64,000 nucleotides of DNA from Streptomyces parvulus (GCF_014648855.1 NZ_BMRX01000019.1:79288-143287); one strand, 5' to 3'; shown: positions 14,529-23,732, counted from the stretch's first letter. Notes: generated by a model not told the origin, from the letters alone. Numbers and translations: made by a program.

Positions 14529-17504
14529 TCAGTCCGACGGGGCCGGCTCCGCGGCGACCAGTCCCTGCCGGTACGCGACGGCGACGGCCTCGGTGCGGCT
14601 GGCCGCGTGCAGCTTGCCGAGGATGTTGGAGACGTGGACGCTCGCGGTCTTGGCGCTGATGAACAACTCCTCCCCGATACGGCGGTTGCTGTGCCCCAGG
14701 GCGAGCAGCCGCAGCACGTCCCGCTCCCGGGCGGTGAGCAGCGCGGCCCCCTCCCCGCCGCCGGGCGCAGGGTCGGTGAGACGGCCGCGCCGCACGAGGT
14801 CGTCCAGGCGCTCGCGCAGCAACCGGGCGCCGAGCCGGTCGGCGTCCCGGCGCACCGCCTCCGCCTCGGCGGCCGCCTCCGCGCGGCGGTCGGCCGCCAG
14901 CAGGGCCTCCGCCCACCGCAGCCGGCACCGCGCCCGTTCGTAGACGTCGCCGAAGGTGAAGGCCGCCACCGCCTTCTCCCAGGCTCCCGGATCCGGCCCG
15001 GAACCCGTCGTGCGTCCCCACTCCGCCTCCGCCCGGGCCAGCCAGGCCTGGCCCTCGGGGCCCTGGGGCGCCGTCCCGTCCTCCCCGTACCCGGCCGACG
15101 ACCGGGCCTGCTCCACCAGCGTCGCCGCGGTCCCGGCCCACCGGGCGGCGCAGGTCTCGTCGCCGGCCCTGCGCAGCTCCACCACAGTGTCCGCGACCGC
15201 CGACAGGGCGAGCGCGGCGAGCCTGACGGTGGCCAGGGGAGGCGTGCCCACGTCGTCGGTGAGCGCCTCGACGGTGGACCGCATCGACCGCACCGCGCCC
15301 TCCGCGTCCCCGCGCAGGGCGGCGGCGTCGGTCAGCACGATGCCCCCGACCAGCCTGGCCATCCAGTCGAACGGCCCCTCCAGCAGCGCCCGCGCCCGGT
15401 CGGCGGCCGCCTCGTCGCCGCGTGCCAGGGCCACGTACAGCCCGGGACCGAGGGCGTGGCCGCCCGAGGCGGGCAGCGGTCCGCCGTCCTCCTCGGACTC
15501 CCGCACGCACTCGTCCCACTGTCCCAGCGTGTACCGCACCAGGAGCCGCAGGTACCGCATCTCCCGCGGATACGGCGAGGACAGCAGCCCGGCGCGGCGG
15601 GCCCGGTCCAGGCCTTCCGACGCCCAGGTCAGGCACTCCTCCGGGTCGCCGGACTCGAAGCTGCCGATGGCCAGGTTGAACAGGGCGCGCAGCTCCACCG
15701 GCGCGTTGCCCGCCCGCCGCGCCAGCTCCCGCGCCTCGAAGAGCCGCTCGCGGCCCTGCGGGGTCGCGCGGTTGGCGCCCTCCAGGCTGGTGAGGGAGAT
15801 CAGAAGGTCGGCGCGGGCGTCGGTGACGCCCAGCTCCTCCGCCACCGCGAGGGCCCGGCGCCCCACCTCCCGCGCCGAGCCGTTCTCCCCGACCTGGCGG
15901 GCCGCCGTCACATGCGTGGCCGCGGCCCACAGCCAGGTCGCCGACGGCGGATCGGCGGGGATCAGGCCGAGCGCCTCGCTGCTGTGCGCGTACGCCGCGG
16001 ACTGGTTGTCGACACTGAGCAGGTTCCCGGCGAGTGTGTAGCGCACCCGGGCGGCCAGCTCCAGGTCGGCGTCCTGGCCGAGTCCCGCCAGCGCCGAGCG
16101 GGTCAGGGACACCGCCCGGTGCAGCTCCCCGGCGTGCACGGCGGCCGCCGAGGCGCGCAGCGTCAGCGTCACGGCGTCGGGCCCGGCGGGACGCGCGGCC
16201 GGGTCCACCGCCGACCACAGGTCCAGGGCGGTCTCCACGTGCCGCAGTTCCTCGGCGGGCGCGCCGACGCGCTGGGCGTGGTCCGCGGCCTCCAGCGAGG
16301 CGGCCAGCGCCTCCGGCAGGTCGTGGCTCTCGCGGTAGTGGTGGGCGCGTTCGGCGGCGCTGTCCGACCTGCGGCCGGGGCCCGCGAGCAGCCGGGCGAA
16401 CCCGCCGTGCAGCCGGGCCCGTTCGCCGGGGAGCAGGTCGGCGTAGACCGCCTCCCGGGCGAGGGCGTGCCTGAACGAGTAGGTGCCGCCGTCGGCGGAG
16501 ACGAGCAACTGCCGCTCCACGGCCTCGCGCAGCGCCGCCTCCAGCTCCTCCTCGGGCAGCCCGACGGCGTCCCGCAGCAGGCCGTGCCCCACCCGCCGCC
16601 CGGCGACGGCGGCGGTCCGCAGCACCTGCTGCGCGGTCTCGGACAACTGCTCGAAGCGGATGAGCAGCACGTCGGCCAGGCCGCTGGGCACGCCTCCCGC
16701 GGGCGCGTCCGTGGCCGCCACCAGTTCCTCCGCGTAGAACGCGTTGCCCTCGGCCCGTTCGACGATCCGGTGCACGGTGGTGTCCGGCAGCGGCCGGTCC
16801 CGCAGCGCACGGACCAGCTGGGCGACGTCGGCGTCCGGCAGGGGACGCAGCTCCAGCCGCTCCACGGCGGGCAGCCGCACCAGCTCGGCCAGCAGCGGGC
16901 GCAGCGGATGGCGGCGGTGCAGGTCGTCCGCCCGGTAGGAGGCGAGCACCGCGAGCCGGTGGCCCCGGGCGCCGCCGGCGGGACGCTGCAGCACGCCCCG
17001 GCTGAGCAGGAACCTCAGCAGGTCGCGGGAGGACTGGTCGGCCCAGTGCAGGTCCTCCAGGACCAGCAGCAGGGGCGCGACCTCCGCGAGTTCGGTGAGC
17101 AGCGCGGCCACGCCCTCGAACAGCCGCAGCCGCGACCGGTCCGCCCCGCCCCCGTCCTCGGGGCCGCCGCCGAGCAGCCGGTCGGCCACCGGGTGGGCGG
17201 CCAGCACCCCGGCGAACCGCTCGTCGGCCGCCAGCGCGCCGAGGATCTCGGTGAACGGCAGATAGGGCAGACCCACGTCGCCCAGGTCCACGCAGTGCCC
17301 GGTGAGCACCGTGGTCCCGGCCCCGGCGGCTCGGGCCGCGACCTCGTCCAGCGTCCGGGTCTTGCCGACCCCGGCGTCCCCGGCGACGAGCACCGCGCGG
17401 GCCTCCCCGGCGCGGGCGCGCTCCAGGACGCCGGTGAGACGCGCGAGTTCGTCCTCGCGGCCGACGAGAGGGCTGGTGAGTGAGGTCTGCGGCACGCCGC
17501 CCAT
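14529..17504 (-). CDS. large ATP-binding LuxR-family regulator (LAL)
   Basis: A 991-residue LAL regulator. The N-terminal AAA part begins SPLVGREDELARLTGVLE, with Walker A GDAGVGKT at 42-49 and Walker B LLLVLEDLHWADQSS. A long helical TPR-like middle (about 350-900) follows, and the last 65 residues form a LuxR helix-turn-helix (LLTARERDVLRLLALGHSNR, then ISAKTASVHVSNILGKLHA). Such proteins activate pathway genes in Streptomyces in response to small molecules bound with ATP. The target is not clear: no biosynthetic cluster adjoins it. It is transcribed away from the zinc-finger/kinase/reductase set upstream, with 52 bases between, so co-transcription with those genes is possible. Confidence 0.9.
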   Translation of the reverse strand: MGGVPQTSLTSPLVGREDELARLTGVLERARAGEARAVLVAGDAGVGKTRTLDEVAARAAGAGTTVLTGHCVDLGDVGLPYLPFTEILGALAADERFAGVLAAHPVADRLLGGGPEDGGGADRSRLRLFEGVAALLTELAEVAPLLLVLEDLHWADQSSRDLLRFLLSRGVLQRPAGGARGHRLAVLASYRADDLHRRHPLRPLLAELVRLPAVERLELRPLPDADVAQLVRALRDRPLPDTTVHRIVERAEGNAFYAEELVAATDAPAGGVPSGLADVLLIRFEQLSETAQQVLRTAAVAGRRVGHGLLRDAVGLPEEELEAALREAVERQLLVSADGGTYSFRHALAREAVYADLLPGERARLHGGFARLLAGPGRRSDSAAERAHHYRESHDLPEALAASLEAADHAQRVGAPAEELRHVETALDLWSAVDPAARPAGPDAVTLTLRASAAAVHAGELHRAVSLTRSALAGLGQDADLELAARVRYTLAGNLLSVDNQSAAYAHSSEALGLIPADPPSATWLWAAATHVTAARQVGENGSAREVGRRALAVAEELGVTDARADLLISLTSLEGANRATPQGRERLFEARELARRAGNAPVELRALFNLAIGSFESGDPEECLTWASEGLDRARRAGLLSSPYPREMRYLRLLVRYTLGQWDECVRESEEDGGPLPASGGHALGPGLYVALARGDEAAADRARALLEGPFDWMARLVGGIVLTDAAALRGDAEGAVRSMRSTVEALTDDVGTPPLATVRLAALALSAVADTVVELRRAGDETCAARWAGTAATLVEQARSSAGYGEDGTAPQGPEGQAWLARAEAEWGRTTGSGPDPGAWEKAVAAFTFGDVYERARCRLRWAEALLAADRRAEAAAEAEAVRRDADRLGARLLRERLDDLVRRGRLTDPAPGGGEGAALLTARERDVLRLLALGHSNRRIGEELFISAKTASVHVSNILGKLHAASRTEAVAVAYRQGLVAAEPAPSD

Positions 17505-17556
17505 CCTGACACGCGGGTCCGACAGCGCCTCCCGCTCGCGCGGTGCCTTTCGGCGG

Positions 17557-17910
17557 TCAGCGCCTCAGCGCGCCGGCCCAGTCGGCGGGGACCCGGCCGG
17601 CCGGGCCGGGTGCGGGCTGGTCCGCGGGGTGGCCGGTCGGCGGCGCGAGGGCCGGACCGGACTCGTACAGCTCGTTGGCCGCGTAGTCCCAGTACCACTC
17701 CTCGCCGGGCTCGAAGCTCTGCACCAGCGGGTGCCCGGTGGAGGTGTAGTGCCCGGTGGCGTGCTGCCCCGGAGAGCTGTCGCAGCAGCCGACGTGGCCG
17801 CAGGTCGCGCAACGCCGCAGGTGGAACCACCAGCCGCCGGCCGCGTCGCACTCGGCGCAGCCGCTGCCGCTCGGCGGGGCGGTCGGGTCGATTCCGGTGT
17901 CGCCGGTCAT
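17557..17910 (-). CDS. UBP-type zinc finger protein
   Basis: A 117-residue protein with a ZnF-UBP fold: CAECDAAGGWWFHLRRCATC, GHVGCCDSSPGQHATGH, then HPLVQSFEPGEEWYWDY. The Cys and His ligands of the family are all present. In eukaryotes this fold binds the ubiquitin C-terminus; in actinobacteria its partner is unknown. A Pro-rich tail follows the finger. The start codon overlaps the stop of the sensor kinase gene (ATGA), so the two are translated together. Together with the next two genes it forms a three-gene set that suggests one signalling pathway. Confidence 0.9.
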   Translation of the reverse strand: MTGDTGIDPTAPPSGSGCAECDAAGGWWFHLRRCATCGHVGCCDSSPGQHATGHYTSTGHPLVQSFEPGEEWYWDYAANELYESGPALAPPTGHPADQPAPGPAGRVPADWAGALRR

Positions 17911-19397
17911 GGCGTCTCCTCTCGTGCCGTCTGCTCGGCGGGATCGGGTTCGTCGGTGGGTTCGGGTTCGTCGGCGGTGAGCGGCAGGAGCACCTGGAAC
18001 CGGGTGTCGCCCGGCTCGGACTCCACCTGGAGGGTGCCGTGGTGCTTGTTGACCACGATCCGCCAGGAGATGTCCAGGCCCAGCCCGGTTCCCTCGCCCA
18101 CCGGCTTGGTGGTGAAGAACGGGTCGAAGATGCGCTCGCGGATCTCCGGGTCGATCCCGGTGCCGGTGTCGCGGAACTCCACGAGCAGCCGGTCGTCGTG
18201 GAGCGCGGTGCGCACCGTCAGGGTGCCGTCGCCGCCCGCGGCGTTCACCGCGGCGACCGCGTTGTCGATCAGGTTGGTCCACACCTGGTTCAGCTCCGCC
18301 GGGTACGCCGGGACCTTCGGCACCGTGCGGTCGTACTCCTTGACGACCTCGATCCGCGGGCCGATCTTGCCCGACAGCATCAGCAGGGTGCTGTCGAGGA
18401 GTTCGTGGACGTCGACGGTGCGGTACGGCGCCCGGTCCAGCTGCGCGTACTGCTTGGCGGCATCGACGAGGTGGGAGACGCGGGCCGTGGAGTCCGCGAT
18501 CTCGTTCATCAACAGCTCGGTCTCGACCGTGTAGTTCAGCCAGCCGACCGCTCCCGGCAGGATCTCCTCGTCGACGGCGGCCGCGACCTGCTCCAGCCAG
18601 TCGGTGTCCAGCCCGGCCTGCACGAAGGTCGGTGCGAGCTGCCAGCCGTGGTCGATGCCGCGGTCCTCCAGCCAGTCGGTGAGGGCGTCCTCCCGGTCGG
18701 AGGCCTCCAGCGGGCTGAGGGCGGGTGCCTTCGCGACCTGCTCGGCGGTCCGCTCCTGGATCTCGATGAGCCCGGCCAGCGCGTCGCGGGAGAACGGGCC
18801 CTCGGCGATCACGGCCAGCTTGTGCCGCATCTTCGCCACCCGCTCCCGCAGCGTCGCCGTCGCCCGCACCGCGGCCGCCGCCGGGTTGTTCAGCTCGTGC
18901 GTGAGACCCGCCGACAGCGAGCCCAGCGCCAGCAGCCGCTCGCGCTGCCCGACCGCGCGCTGGGTGCTCTTGGAGCCGAAGAAGAGCCCCTCCAGCAGAT
19001 GCACCGCCATCGGGAACCACTCCCGCATGACGGCCGCGAACGTCTCGGCGGGCAGCACGAAGAACCGCGTCGGCTCGGTGACCCGCATGGAGTTGTTGTA
19101 GACCTGCGGCAGCCGGTCACCCACGTACGCCTGCATCGCGCCCGCGTACACGCCGCGCTGCGAGGTGCGGTTGGTCTCCACGTCGTCGACGCCGACCCGG
19201 CGGGAGAGGACGACGGTGCCCTCGAGCATCACGTAGAAGCAGGTCGCGTCCTCGCCCTCGGTGTACACCGGGCCGGGCTCGAAGACCTCGACGCGTCCCT
19301 CCGCGCACAGCCGGCCCAGCTGCTCGGGGGACAGCTTCTCGAACAGGAACAGCTTCCCGATCTCCTCGGGGGCGCACGGCGCCGGCCGCCCGCTCAC
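17907..19397 (-). CDS. cNMP-domain sensor histidine kinase
   Basis: A 496-residue cytosolic kinase. Residues 10-140 are a cyclic-nucleotide-binding (Crp-like) domain (LFLFEKLSPEQLGRLCAEGR, YTEGEDATCFYVMLEGTVVL). The dimerisation helix has the phospho-acceptor His in GSLSAGLTHELNNPAAAAVR, and the ATPase part shows NQVWTNLIDNAVAAV, FRDTGTGIDPEI and GEGTGLGLDI. No membrane segment is seen. A separate receiver is fused to the reductase made by the gene just upstream, a likely phosphate partner. GTG 19397 overlaps that gene's stop (GTGA). The acidic tail EPEPTDEPDPAEQ ends at the stop that overlaps the zinc-finger start. Confidence 0.9.
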   Translation of the reverse strand: MSGRPAPCAPEEIGKLFLFEKLSPEQLGRLCAEGRVEVFEPGPVYTEGEDATCFYVMLEGTVVLSRRVGVDDVETNRTSQRGVYAGAMQAYVGDRLPQVYNNSMRVTEPTRFFVLPAETFAAVMREWFPMAVHLLEGLFFGSKSTQRAVGQRERLLALGSLSAGLTHELNNPAAAAVRATATLRERVAKMRHKLAVIAEGPFSRDALAGLIEIQERTAEQVAKAPALSPLEASDREDALTDWLEDRGIDHGWQLAPTFVQAGLDTDWLEQVAAAVDEEILPGAVGWLNYTVETELLMNEIADSTARVSHLVDAAKQYAQLDRAPYRTVDVHELLDSTLLMLSGKIGPRIEVVKEYDRTVPKVPAYPAELNQVWTNLIDNAVAAVNAAGGDGTLTVRTALHDDRLLVEFRDTGTGIDPEIRERIFDPFFTTKPVGEGTGLGLDISWRIVVNKHHGTLQVESEPGDTRFQVLLPLTADEPEPTDEPDPAEQTAREETP

Positions 19398-21070
19398 GAC
19401 TGCTCCAGGTAGCGGTGGACGAGCATCACGGCCATGGCTCCCTCTCCGACGGCGGACGCGACCCGTTTCGCGGACTCGGCGCGGGCGTCGCCCGCCACGA
19501 ACACGCCCGGGACGCTGGTCTCCAGGTGGTAGGGCGGACGGTCCAGGTCCCACTCGGCCGGCGCCCGCCCGTCCACGGTGAGATCGGGACCGGCGAGGAT
19601 GAACCCGCGCTCGTCCCGCAGCACCGTGCCGTCCAGCCAGCCGGTCAGCGGAGCCGCGCCGATGAACACGAACAGCCACTGCGCGTCGACCTGTTCGGTG
19701 TCGCCGGCCCCCGCGTCGCGCAGCGTCAGCCGCTCCAGCCTGCCGTCGCCGTGGGCGCTCTCGACCACGGTGTGGCAGCGGACGTGGATGTTGGGCGTCT
19801 CCTCGATCTGCTGGACCAGGTAGTGCGACATCGACGCCGCCAGGGAGGCGCCGCGCACCAGCAGCGTCACCGACTTGGCGCCCCGCGCGAGGTACATCGC
19901 CGCCTGGCCCGCCGAGTTGGCGCCGCCGACGATGTACACGTCGTGGCCCTGGCAGGAGGCGGCCTCGGTCAGCGCCGAACCGTAGAACACCCCGCAGCCG
20001 GTCAGGTCGTCCGCGCCCGGCGCGGCGAGCTGCCGGTAGGACACGCCGGTCGCCAGGATCACGCTGTGCGCGGCGACCGCGGAGCCGTCGGAGAAGCGGA
20101 CGACCCGCGCCGCGCCGTTGGCCTCCAGCCCGGTCACCTCCCGCGCGGTGAGGATCTCGGCGCCGAACTTCGCCGCCTGCCGCCTCGCCCGCTCGGTGAG
20201 CTGTCCGCCCGAGACGCCGTCGGGGAAGCCCAGGTAGTTCTCGATGCGTGAGCTCTGCCCGGCCTGGCCGCCGGTCGCCGACCTCTCCACCAGCACCGTG
20301 CGCAGCCCCTCGGAGGCGCCGTACACGGCGGCGCCGAGCCCGGCCGGGCCGCCGCCGATCACCACCAGGTCGTAGAAGTCCGAGGTCGGCGTCGTCGCCA
20401 GGCCCACGTGCGCCGCGAGGTCGGGCGCCTCCGGCTCCACCAGCGGTGTCCCGTCCGGTGTGACCACCACCGGCAGCCGCTGCCCGTCCTGCCCCGCGGC
20501 CGACAGCAGCCGCTGCCCCTCCGGCGTGTCGGAGGAGTACCAGCGGTACGGCACCTGGTTGCGGGCCAGGAACTCGCGGACCTCCGAGGACCGCGCCGAC
20601 CAGCGGTGCCCGACGACCTTGGTGCTGGGCACCGGCCGGTGGTCGCCGGCGCGCCACGCCTGGAGCAGGTCGTCGACGACCGGATAGAGCTTCTCCTCGG
20701 GCGGGTCCCAGGGCTTGAGCAGGTAGTGGTCCAGGTCGACCACGTTGATGGCGTCGATCGCCGCGCCGGTGTCCGCGTAGGCCGTCAGCAGCACCCGCCG
20801 GGCACCCGGATACACGTCCATCGCCCGTTCCAGGAACTCGATGCCGTTCATCTGCGGCATCCGGTAGTCGGCCAGGAGCACCGCCACCAGGTCGCCGCGC
20901 AGTTTCAGCTCGCGCAGCGCGTCGAGTGCCGACTCGCCGGACTCCGCGCGCACGATGCGGTACGTCGCGCCGTAGCGCCGCCGCAGGTCACGGGCGACGG
21001 CCCGGGAGACCCCCGGGTCGTCGTCCACGGTCATGATGACGGTCCGCGTCGCCCCGTCGTCCTGTGCCAT
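19394..21070 (-). CDS. receiver domain fused to thioredoxin-reductase-like flavoprotein
   Basis: A 558-residue three-part protein. Residues 8-135 are a response-regulator receiver (acidic pocket DDD 16-18, Asp68 in LLADYRMPQMNG, Lys in YLLKPWDP). Residues about 145-225 look like a glutaredoxin fold whose Cys pair is replaced (HRWSARSSEVREFLARNQ, LPVVVTPDGTPLVEPE). Residues 240-558 resemble thioredoxin reductase: VVIGGGPAGLGAAVYGASEG binds FAD, IVGGANSAGQAAMYLARGA binds NAD(P)H, GVFVAGDARAESAKRVASA closes the FAD site. The redox CxxC of thioredoxin reductase is missing; that segment reads TGCGVFYGSALTEA. So it may pass electrons to another acceptor or act as a redox sensor. ATG 21070 follows GGGGGA. 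Confidence 0.9.
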   Translation of the reverse strand: MAQDDGATRTVIMTVDDDPGVSRAVARDLRRRYGATYRIVRAESGESALDALRELKLRGDLVAVLLADYRMPQMNGIEFLERAMDVYPGARRVLLTAYADTGAAIDAINVVDLDHYLLKPWDPPEEKLYPVVDDLLQAWRAGDHRPVPSTKVVGHRWSARSSEVREFLARNQVPYRWYSSDTPEGQRLLSAAGQDGQRLPVVVTPDGTPLVEPEAPDLAAHVGLATTPTSDFYDLVVIGGGPAGLGAAVYGASEGLRTVLVERSATGGQAGQSSRIENYLGFPDGVSGGQLTERARRQAAKFGAEILTAREVTGLEANGAARVVRFSDGSAVAAHSVILATGVSYRQLAAPGADDLTGCGVFYGSALTEAASCQGHDVYIVGGANSAGQAAMYLARGAKSVTLLVRGASLAASMSHYLVQQIEETPNIHVRCHTVVESAHGDGRLERLTLRDAGAGDTEQVDAQWLFVFIGAAPLTGWLDGTVLRDERGFILAGPDLTVDGRAPAEWDLDRPPYHLETSVPGVFVAGDARAESAKRVASAVGEGAMAVMLVHRYLEQS

Positions 21071-21164
21071 GCGTCCCCCACGTCGAGCGGCCGGGTTCAC
21101 GGCCCGGCGTCCCCGTCACCGCACCGGCCTGAAGCCCATCGTATGTTCGATCGCCGGACCTCGC

Positions 21165-21533
21165 TCAGGCAGCGGGAGGCCCGCCCCGGGGGCCCAGCAC
21201 GCAGAACTCGTTGCCCTCGGGGTCGGCCAGGACCACCCACGGCACGTCGGTGCCCTGGCCCACGTCGGCGCGGCGCGCCCCCTGCTCCAGCAGCCGGGCG
21301 ACCTCGGCCGCCCGGTCCACGGGCCGGAAGTCCAGGTGCAGCCGGTTCTTCCCGGCCTTTCCCTCCGGCACCCGGACGAAGAGCAGCCCGGGCAGCCGGT
21401 CCGGCTCCGGACGGATCTCGTACTCCTCGGCGGAGCCGTCCACCACCACCCAGTCCAGCGCCCGCGCCCACCAGCGCCCCAGGGCCGCGGGGTCGGCCGC
21501 GTCGACCACTACCTGCTCCCACTCCAATGGCAT
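21165..21533 (-). CDS. VOC family protein (glyoxalase-like)
   Basis: A 122-residue single VOC domain: LEWEQVVVDAADPAALGRWW at the start, VPEGKAGKNRLHLDFRPVD in the middle and VLADPEGNEFCVLGP at the end. This branch (Glyoxalase_6) is abundant in Streptomyces with unknown substrates. No clear ribosome site precedes ATG 21533. It is divergent from the universal stress protein gene, with 60 bases between their starts. Confidence 0.85.
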   Translation of the reverse strand: MPLEWEQVVVDAADPAALGRWWARALDWVVVDGSAEEYEIRPEPDRLPGLLFVRVPEGKAGKNRLHLDFRPVDRAAEVARLLEQGARRADVGQGTDVPWVVLADPEGNEFCVLGPRGGPPAA

Positions 21534-21593
21534 GCGGACAGCGTAGGGAAGACTGGCCCCATGGACGTCACCGCGACACAGGGAGGGACCCGT

Positions 21594-22460
21594 ATGACGC
21601 GCCCGATCACGGCCGGCGTGGACGGCTCGCAGGAGAGCCTGGCGGCACTGGACTGGGCCGCGGGGGAGGCGGTCCGCACCGGAGCGCCGCTGCACGTCGT
21701 GCACGCCTGGCAGCCGCGCGACACGGGCGGCGAGGGGGACCGGGACGCGCAGGAGCGCTGGGTGCGGGACGCGGTCGCCGAACCGGTGCGCACCGTCACC
21801 GGACGGCACCCGGAGCTGACCGTGTCCACGGAGGTCCGCGAGGCCGACGACCCCGTCGCCGTGCTGCTCGCCGCCGCGGCCGACTCCACGACCCTGGTGC
21901 TGGGCTCGCGCGGGCACGGCGCGATCGTCGGGTTCCTGCTGGGCTCCGTCGGCCGGCAGGTGATCGCCGAGGCCACCCGGCCGGTCGTCCTCGTGCGGGC
22001 CGGTGAGAAGACGGCGGGCGGGACCGGCGGCGAGGTCGTCGTGGGCCAGCAGGGCGAGCCCGAGGACAGCGCCGACGTGATCGGGTACGCCTTCGAGGCG
22101 GCCGCCGCGCGCGGCGCCACCGTGCGCGCCGTACGGGCCTGGACCCTGCCGACCGTGTTCACCTACAGCCCCGGCTCGATGGCGCTCGCCGACGAGGCCG
22201 GCGGTCTGGAGCAGTACGAGCGCAAGGCGCTCGGCGAGGCCCTCGGTCCCTGGCGCGAGCGCTTCCCGGACGTCCCGGTGGTCGAGCACGTGGAGATGGG
22301 CAGCGCGGGCCAGGTGCTCCTGTCGGTGTCCGCGAACGCCCGGTTGATGGTGGTCGGCCGCCGCGCCCGCCGCGGCGCCGTGGGCGGCCGGATCGGGTCG
22401 GTGGCGCACGGCGTGCTGCACCACGCGGACTGCCCGGTGGCGGTGGTCCCGCACACGTGA
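21594..22460 (+). CDS. universal stress protein, tandem UspA domains
   Basis: A 288-residue protein of two UspA domains (about 1-140 and 150-288). The first has TAGVDGSQESLAALDWA and the ATP-binding run GSRGHGAIVGFLLGSVGRQV; the second has GRRARRGAVGGRIGSVAHGV and ends CPVAVVPH. Both keep a G-x2-G-x9-G-S/T signature, so both may bind ATP. The second domain has lost the usual VGVDGS opening (VVVGQQGEPED). Such proteins help survival under oxygen or nutrient stress. ATG 21594 has GGAGGG seven bases upstream. Confidence 0.9.
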   Translation: MTRPITAGVDGSQESLAALDWAAGEAVRTGAPLHVVHAWQPRDTGGEGDRDAQERWVRDAVAEPVRTVTGRHPELTVSTEVREADDPVAVLLAAAADSTTLVLGSRGHGAIVGFLLGSVGRQVIAEATRPVVLVRAGEKTAGGTGGEVVVGQQGEPEDSADVIGYAFEAAAARGATVRAVRAWTLPTVFTYSPGSMALADEAGGLEQYERKALGEALGPWRERFPDVPVVEHVEMGSAGQVLLSVSANARLMVVGRRARRGAVGGRIGSVAHGVLHHADCPVAVVPHT

Positions 22461-22469
22461 GCCGGCGCG

Positions 22470-22485
22470 CGGGCCGCACGGCCCG
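22470..22485. terminator. short hairpin between convergent genes
   Basis: CGGGCCG (22470-22476) and CGGCCCG (22479-22485) form a seven-base stem with a two-base loop in the 30 bases between two convergent stop codons. It is a small structure, so only a tentative terminator. Confidence 0.4.
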
Positions 22486-22490
22486 GGGTG

Positions 22491-23723
22491 TCAGTCCGAC
22501 GTGGGCTGGAGGGTCTCGCGGGCCCTGGGCAGGATGTTGAGGATGTAGTCCTCGACGACCGTGTCCAGGCCGATCTCGTGCTGGGCCCGCTCGGACAGGT
22601 ACCAGCGGTGCTCCAGCAGCTCGTGGTAGATCTCCGCCGGGTCCATCGAGCCCCGCAGCTCCGGCGGCACGGCCCGCACGGTGGGCCGGAACACCTCGCG
22701 CACCCAGCGGTGCGCGAGGACCTCCGGCCGGGCGCCTAGGGGGTCGCCCGGGGCGTAGTCCTCCTGGGTGGCCATCCAGCTCTCCAGGTCGTTCAGCAGG
22801 CGCCTGGCCTGGTTCTCCTCGGCGTCCAGACCGGTCAGCCGCAGCAGCTGGCGCTGGTGGTGGCCGGCGTCGACGACCTTGGGCACGAAGGTGACCGTGT
22901 CGCCGGTGGAGGCGTGCTCTATCTGCATCTCGGCCACGTCGAAGCCGAGGTCGTTCAGGCGCCGGATGCGGCGTTCGATGTAGTGGTACTTGCCCGCCGG
23001 ATACACGGAGGTGCGGGTCAGCTCCTCCCACAGCGTCCGGTAGCGGGCGCAGATCTCGGTGCCGAAGTCGATGGGGTCCACGGAGGGGTGCAGCGCCCCC
23101 GAGGCCTCCAGGTCCAGGAGTTCGCCGCTGATGTTGACCCGCGCCAGCTCCAGGTCGTAGTCGCGCTGCCCGGGGCTGAGCCGCGGGTGCAGGTCGCCGG
23201 TCTCGGCGTCGACCAGGTAGGCGGCGTAGGCGCCCGCGTCGCGCCGGAAGAGGGTGTTGGACAGCGAGCAGTCGCCCCAGGCGAAGCCCGCCAGGTGCAG
23301 GCGCACCAGGAGCACGGCCAGGGCGTCCATCAGCCGGTGCATGGTCGCCGGCCGCAGGGTCGTCTCGAACATCGACCGGTACGGCAGGGAGCCGCCGAGG
23401 TGCCGGGTGACGAGCACCGGCTCCAGCTCCTCGCCGGCCGTGCCGGTGCGGCCGGTTACCACGGCCAGCGCGTCCACCGCGGGGATGGCGAGCCGGTCCA
23501 GGTCGCGCAGCAGCTGGTACTCGCGCAGCGCGGGCCGCTCGGCCAGCTCCTTGACGGCGATGACCTCCTCGCCGGCGCGCGCGTAGCGCACGACGTGCCG
23601 GGAGATGCCGCGCGGCAGGGGCACGAGATACTCCTCGGGCCACTGCTCCAGCGGCAGCTGCCAGGGCAGTTCGAGCAGGAGCGCGGGGTGCTCCGGATTG
23701 GTGGCGCTGATCTGCAAGGCCAT
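22491..23723 (-). CDS. DUF4032 / kinase-fold protein
   Basis: A 410-residue protein. The N-terminal 230 residues have a lipopolysaccharide-kinase-like fold: AVKELAERPALREYQLLRDL (strand with Lys), then LHLAGFAWGDCSLSNTLF, which matches an HGDxxxxN-type loop with His replaced (WGDCSLSN), and YLVDAETG as the metal-binding Asp. The C-terminal part is DUF4032 (DPLGARPEVLAHRWVREVF). Members may phosphorylate a small molecule or envelope sugar; no reaction is proven. Its gene ends convergent with the stress protein gene and is co-directional with the MBL hydrolase gene upstream, nine bases away. Confidence 0.85.
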   Translation of the reverse strand: MALQISATNPEHPALLLELPWQLPLEQWPEEYLVPLPRGISRHVVRYARAGEEVIAVKELAERPALREYQLLRDLDRLAIPAVDALAVVTGRTGTAGEELEPVLVTRHLGGSLPYRSMFETTLRPATMHRLMDALAVLLVRLHLAGFAWGDCSLSNTLFRRDAGAYAAYLVDAETGDLHPRLSPGQRDYDLELARVNISGELLDLEASGALHPSVDPIDFGTEICARYRTLWEELTRTSVYPAGKYHYIERRIRRLNDLGFDVAEMQIEHASTGDTVTFVPKVVDAGHHQRQLLRLTGLDAEENQARRLLNDLESWMATQEDYAPGDPLGARPEVLAHRWVREVFRPTVRAVPPELRGSMDPAEIYHELLEHRWYLSERAQHEIGLDTVVEDYILNILPRARETLQPTSD

Positions 23724-23732
23724 GCCCCGACT

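Noticed and set aside
14115..17483. A 1.1-thousand-codon open frame on the + strand opposite the LuxR-type regulator
   Set aside because: It is a mirror of a well-supported gene with Walker and helix-turn-helix motifs; the mirror product is a low-complexity Arg/Gly/Pro/Gln chain.
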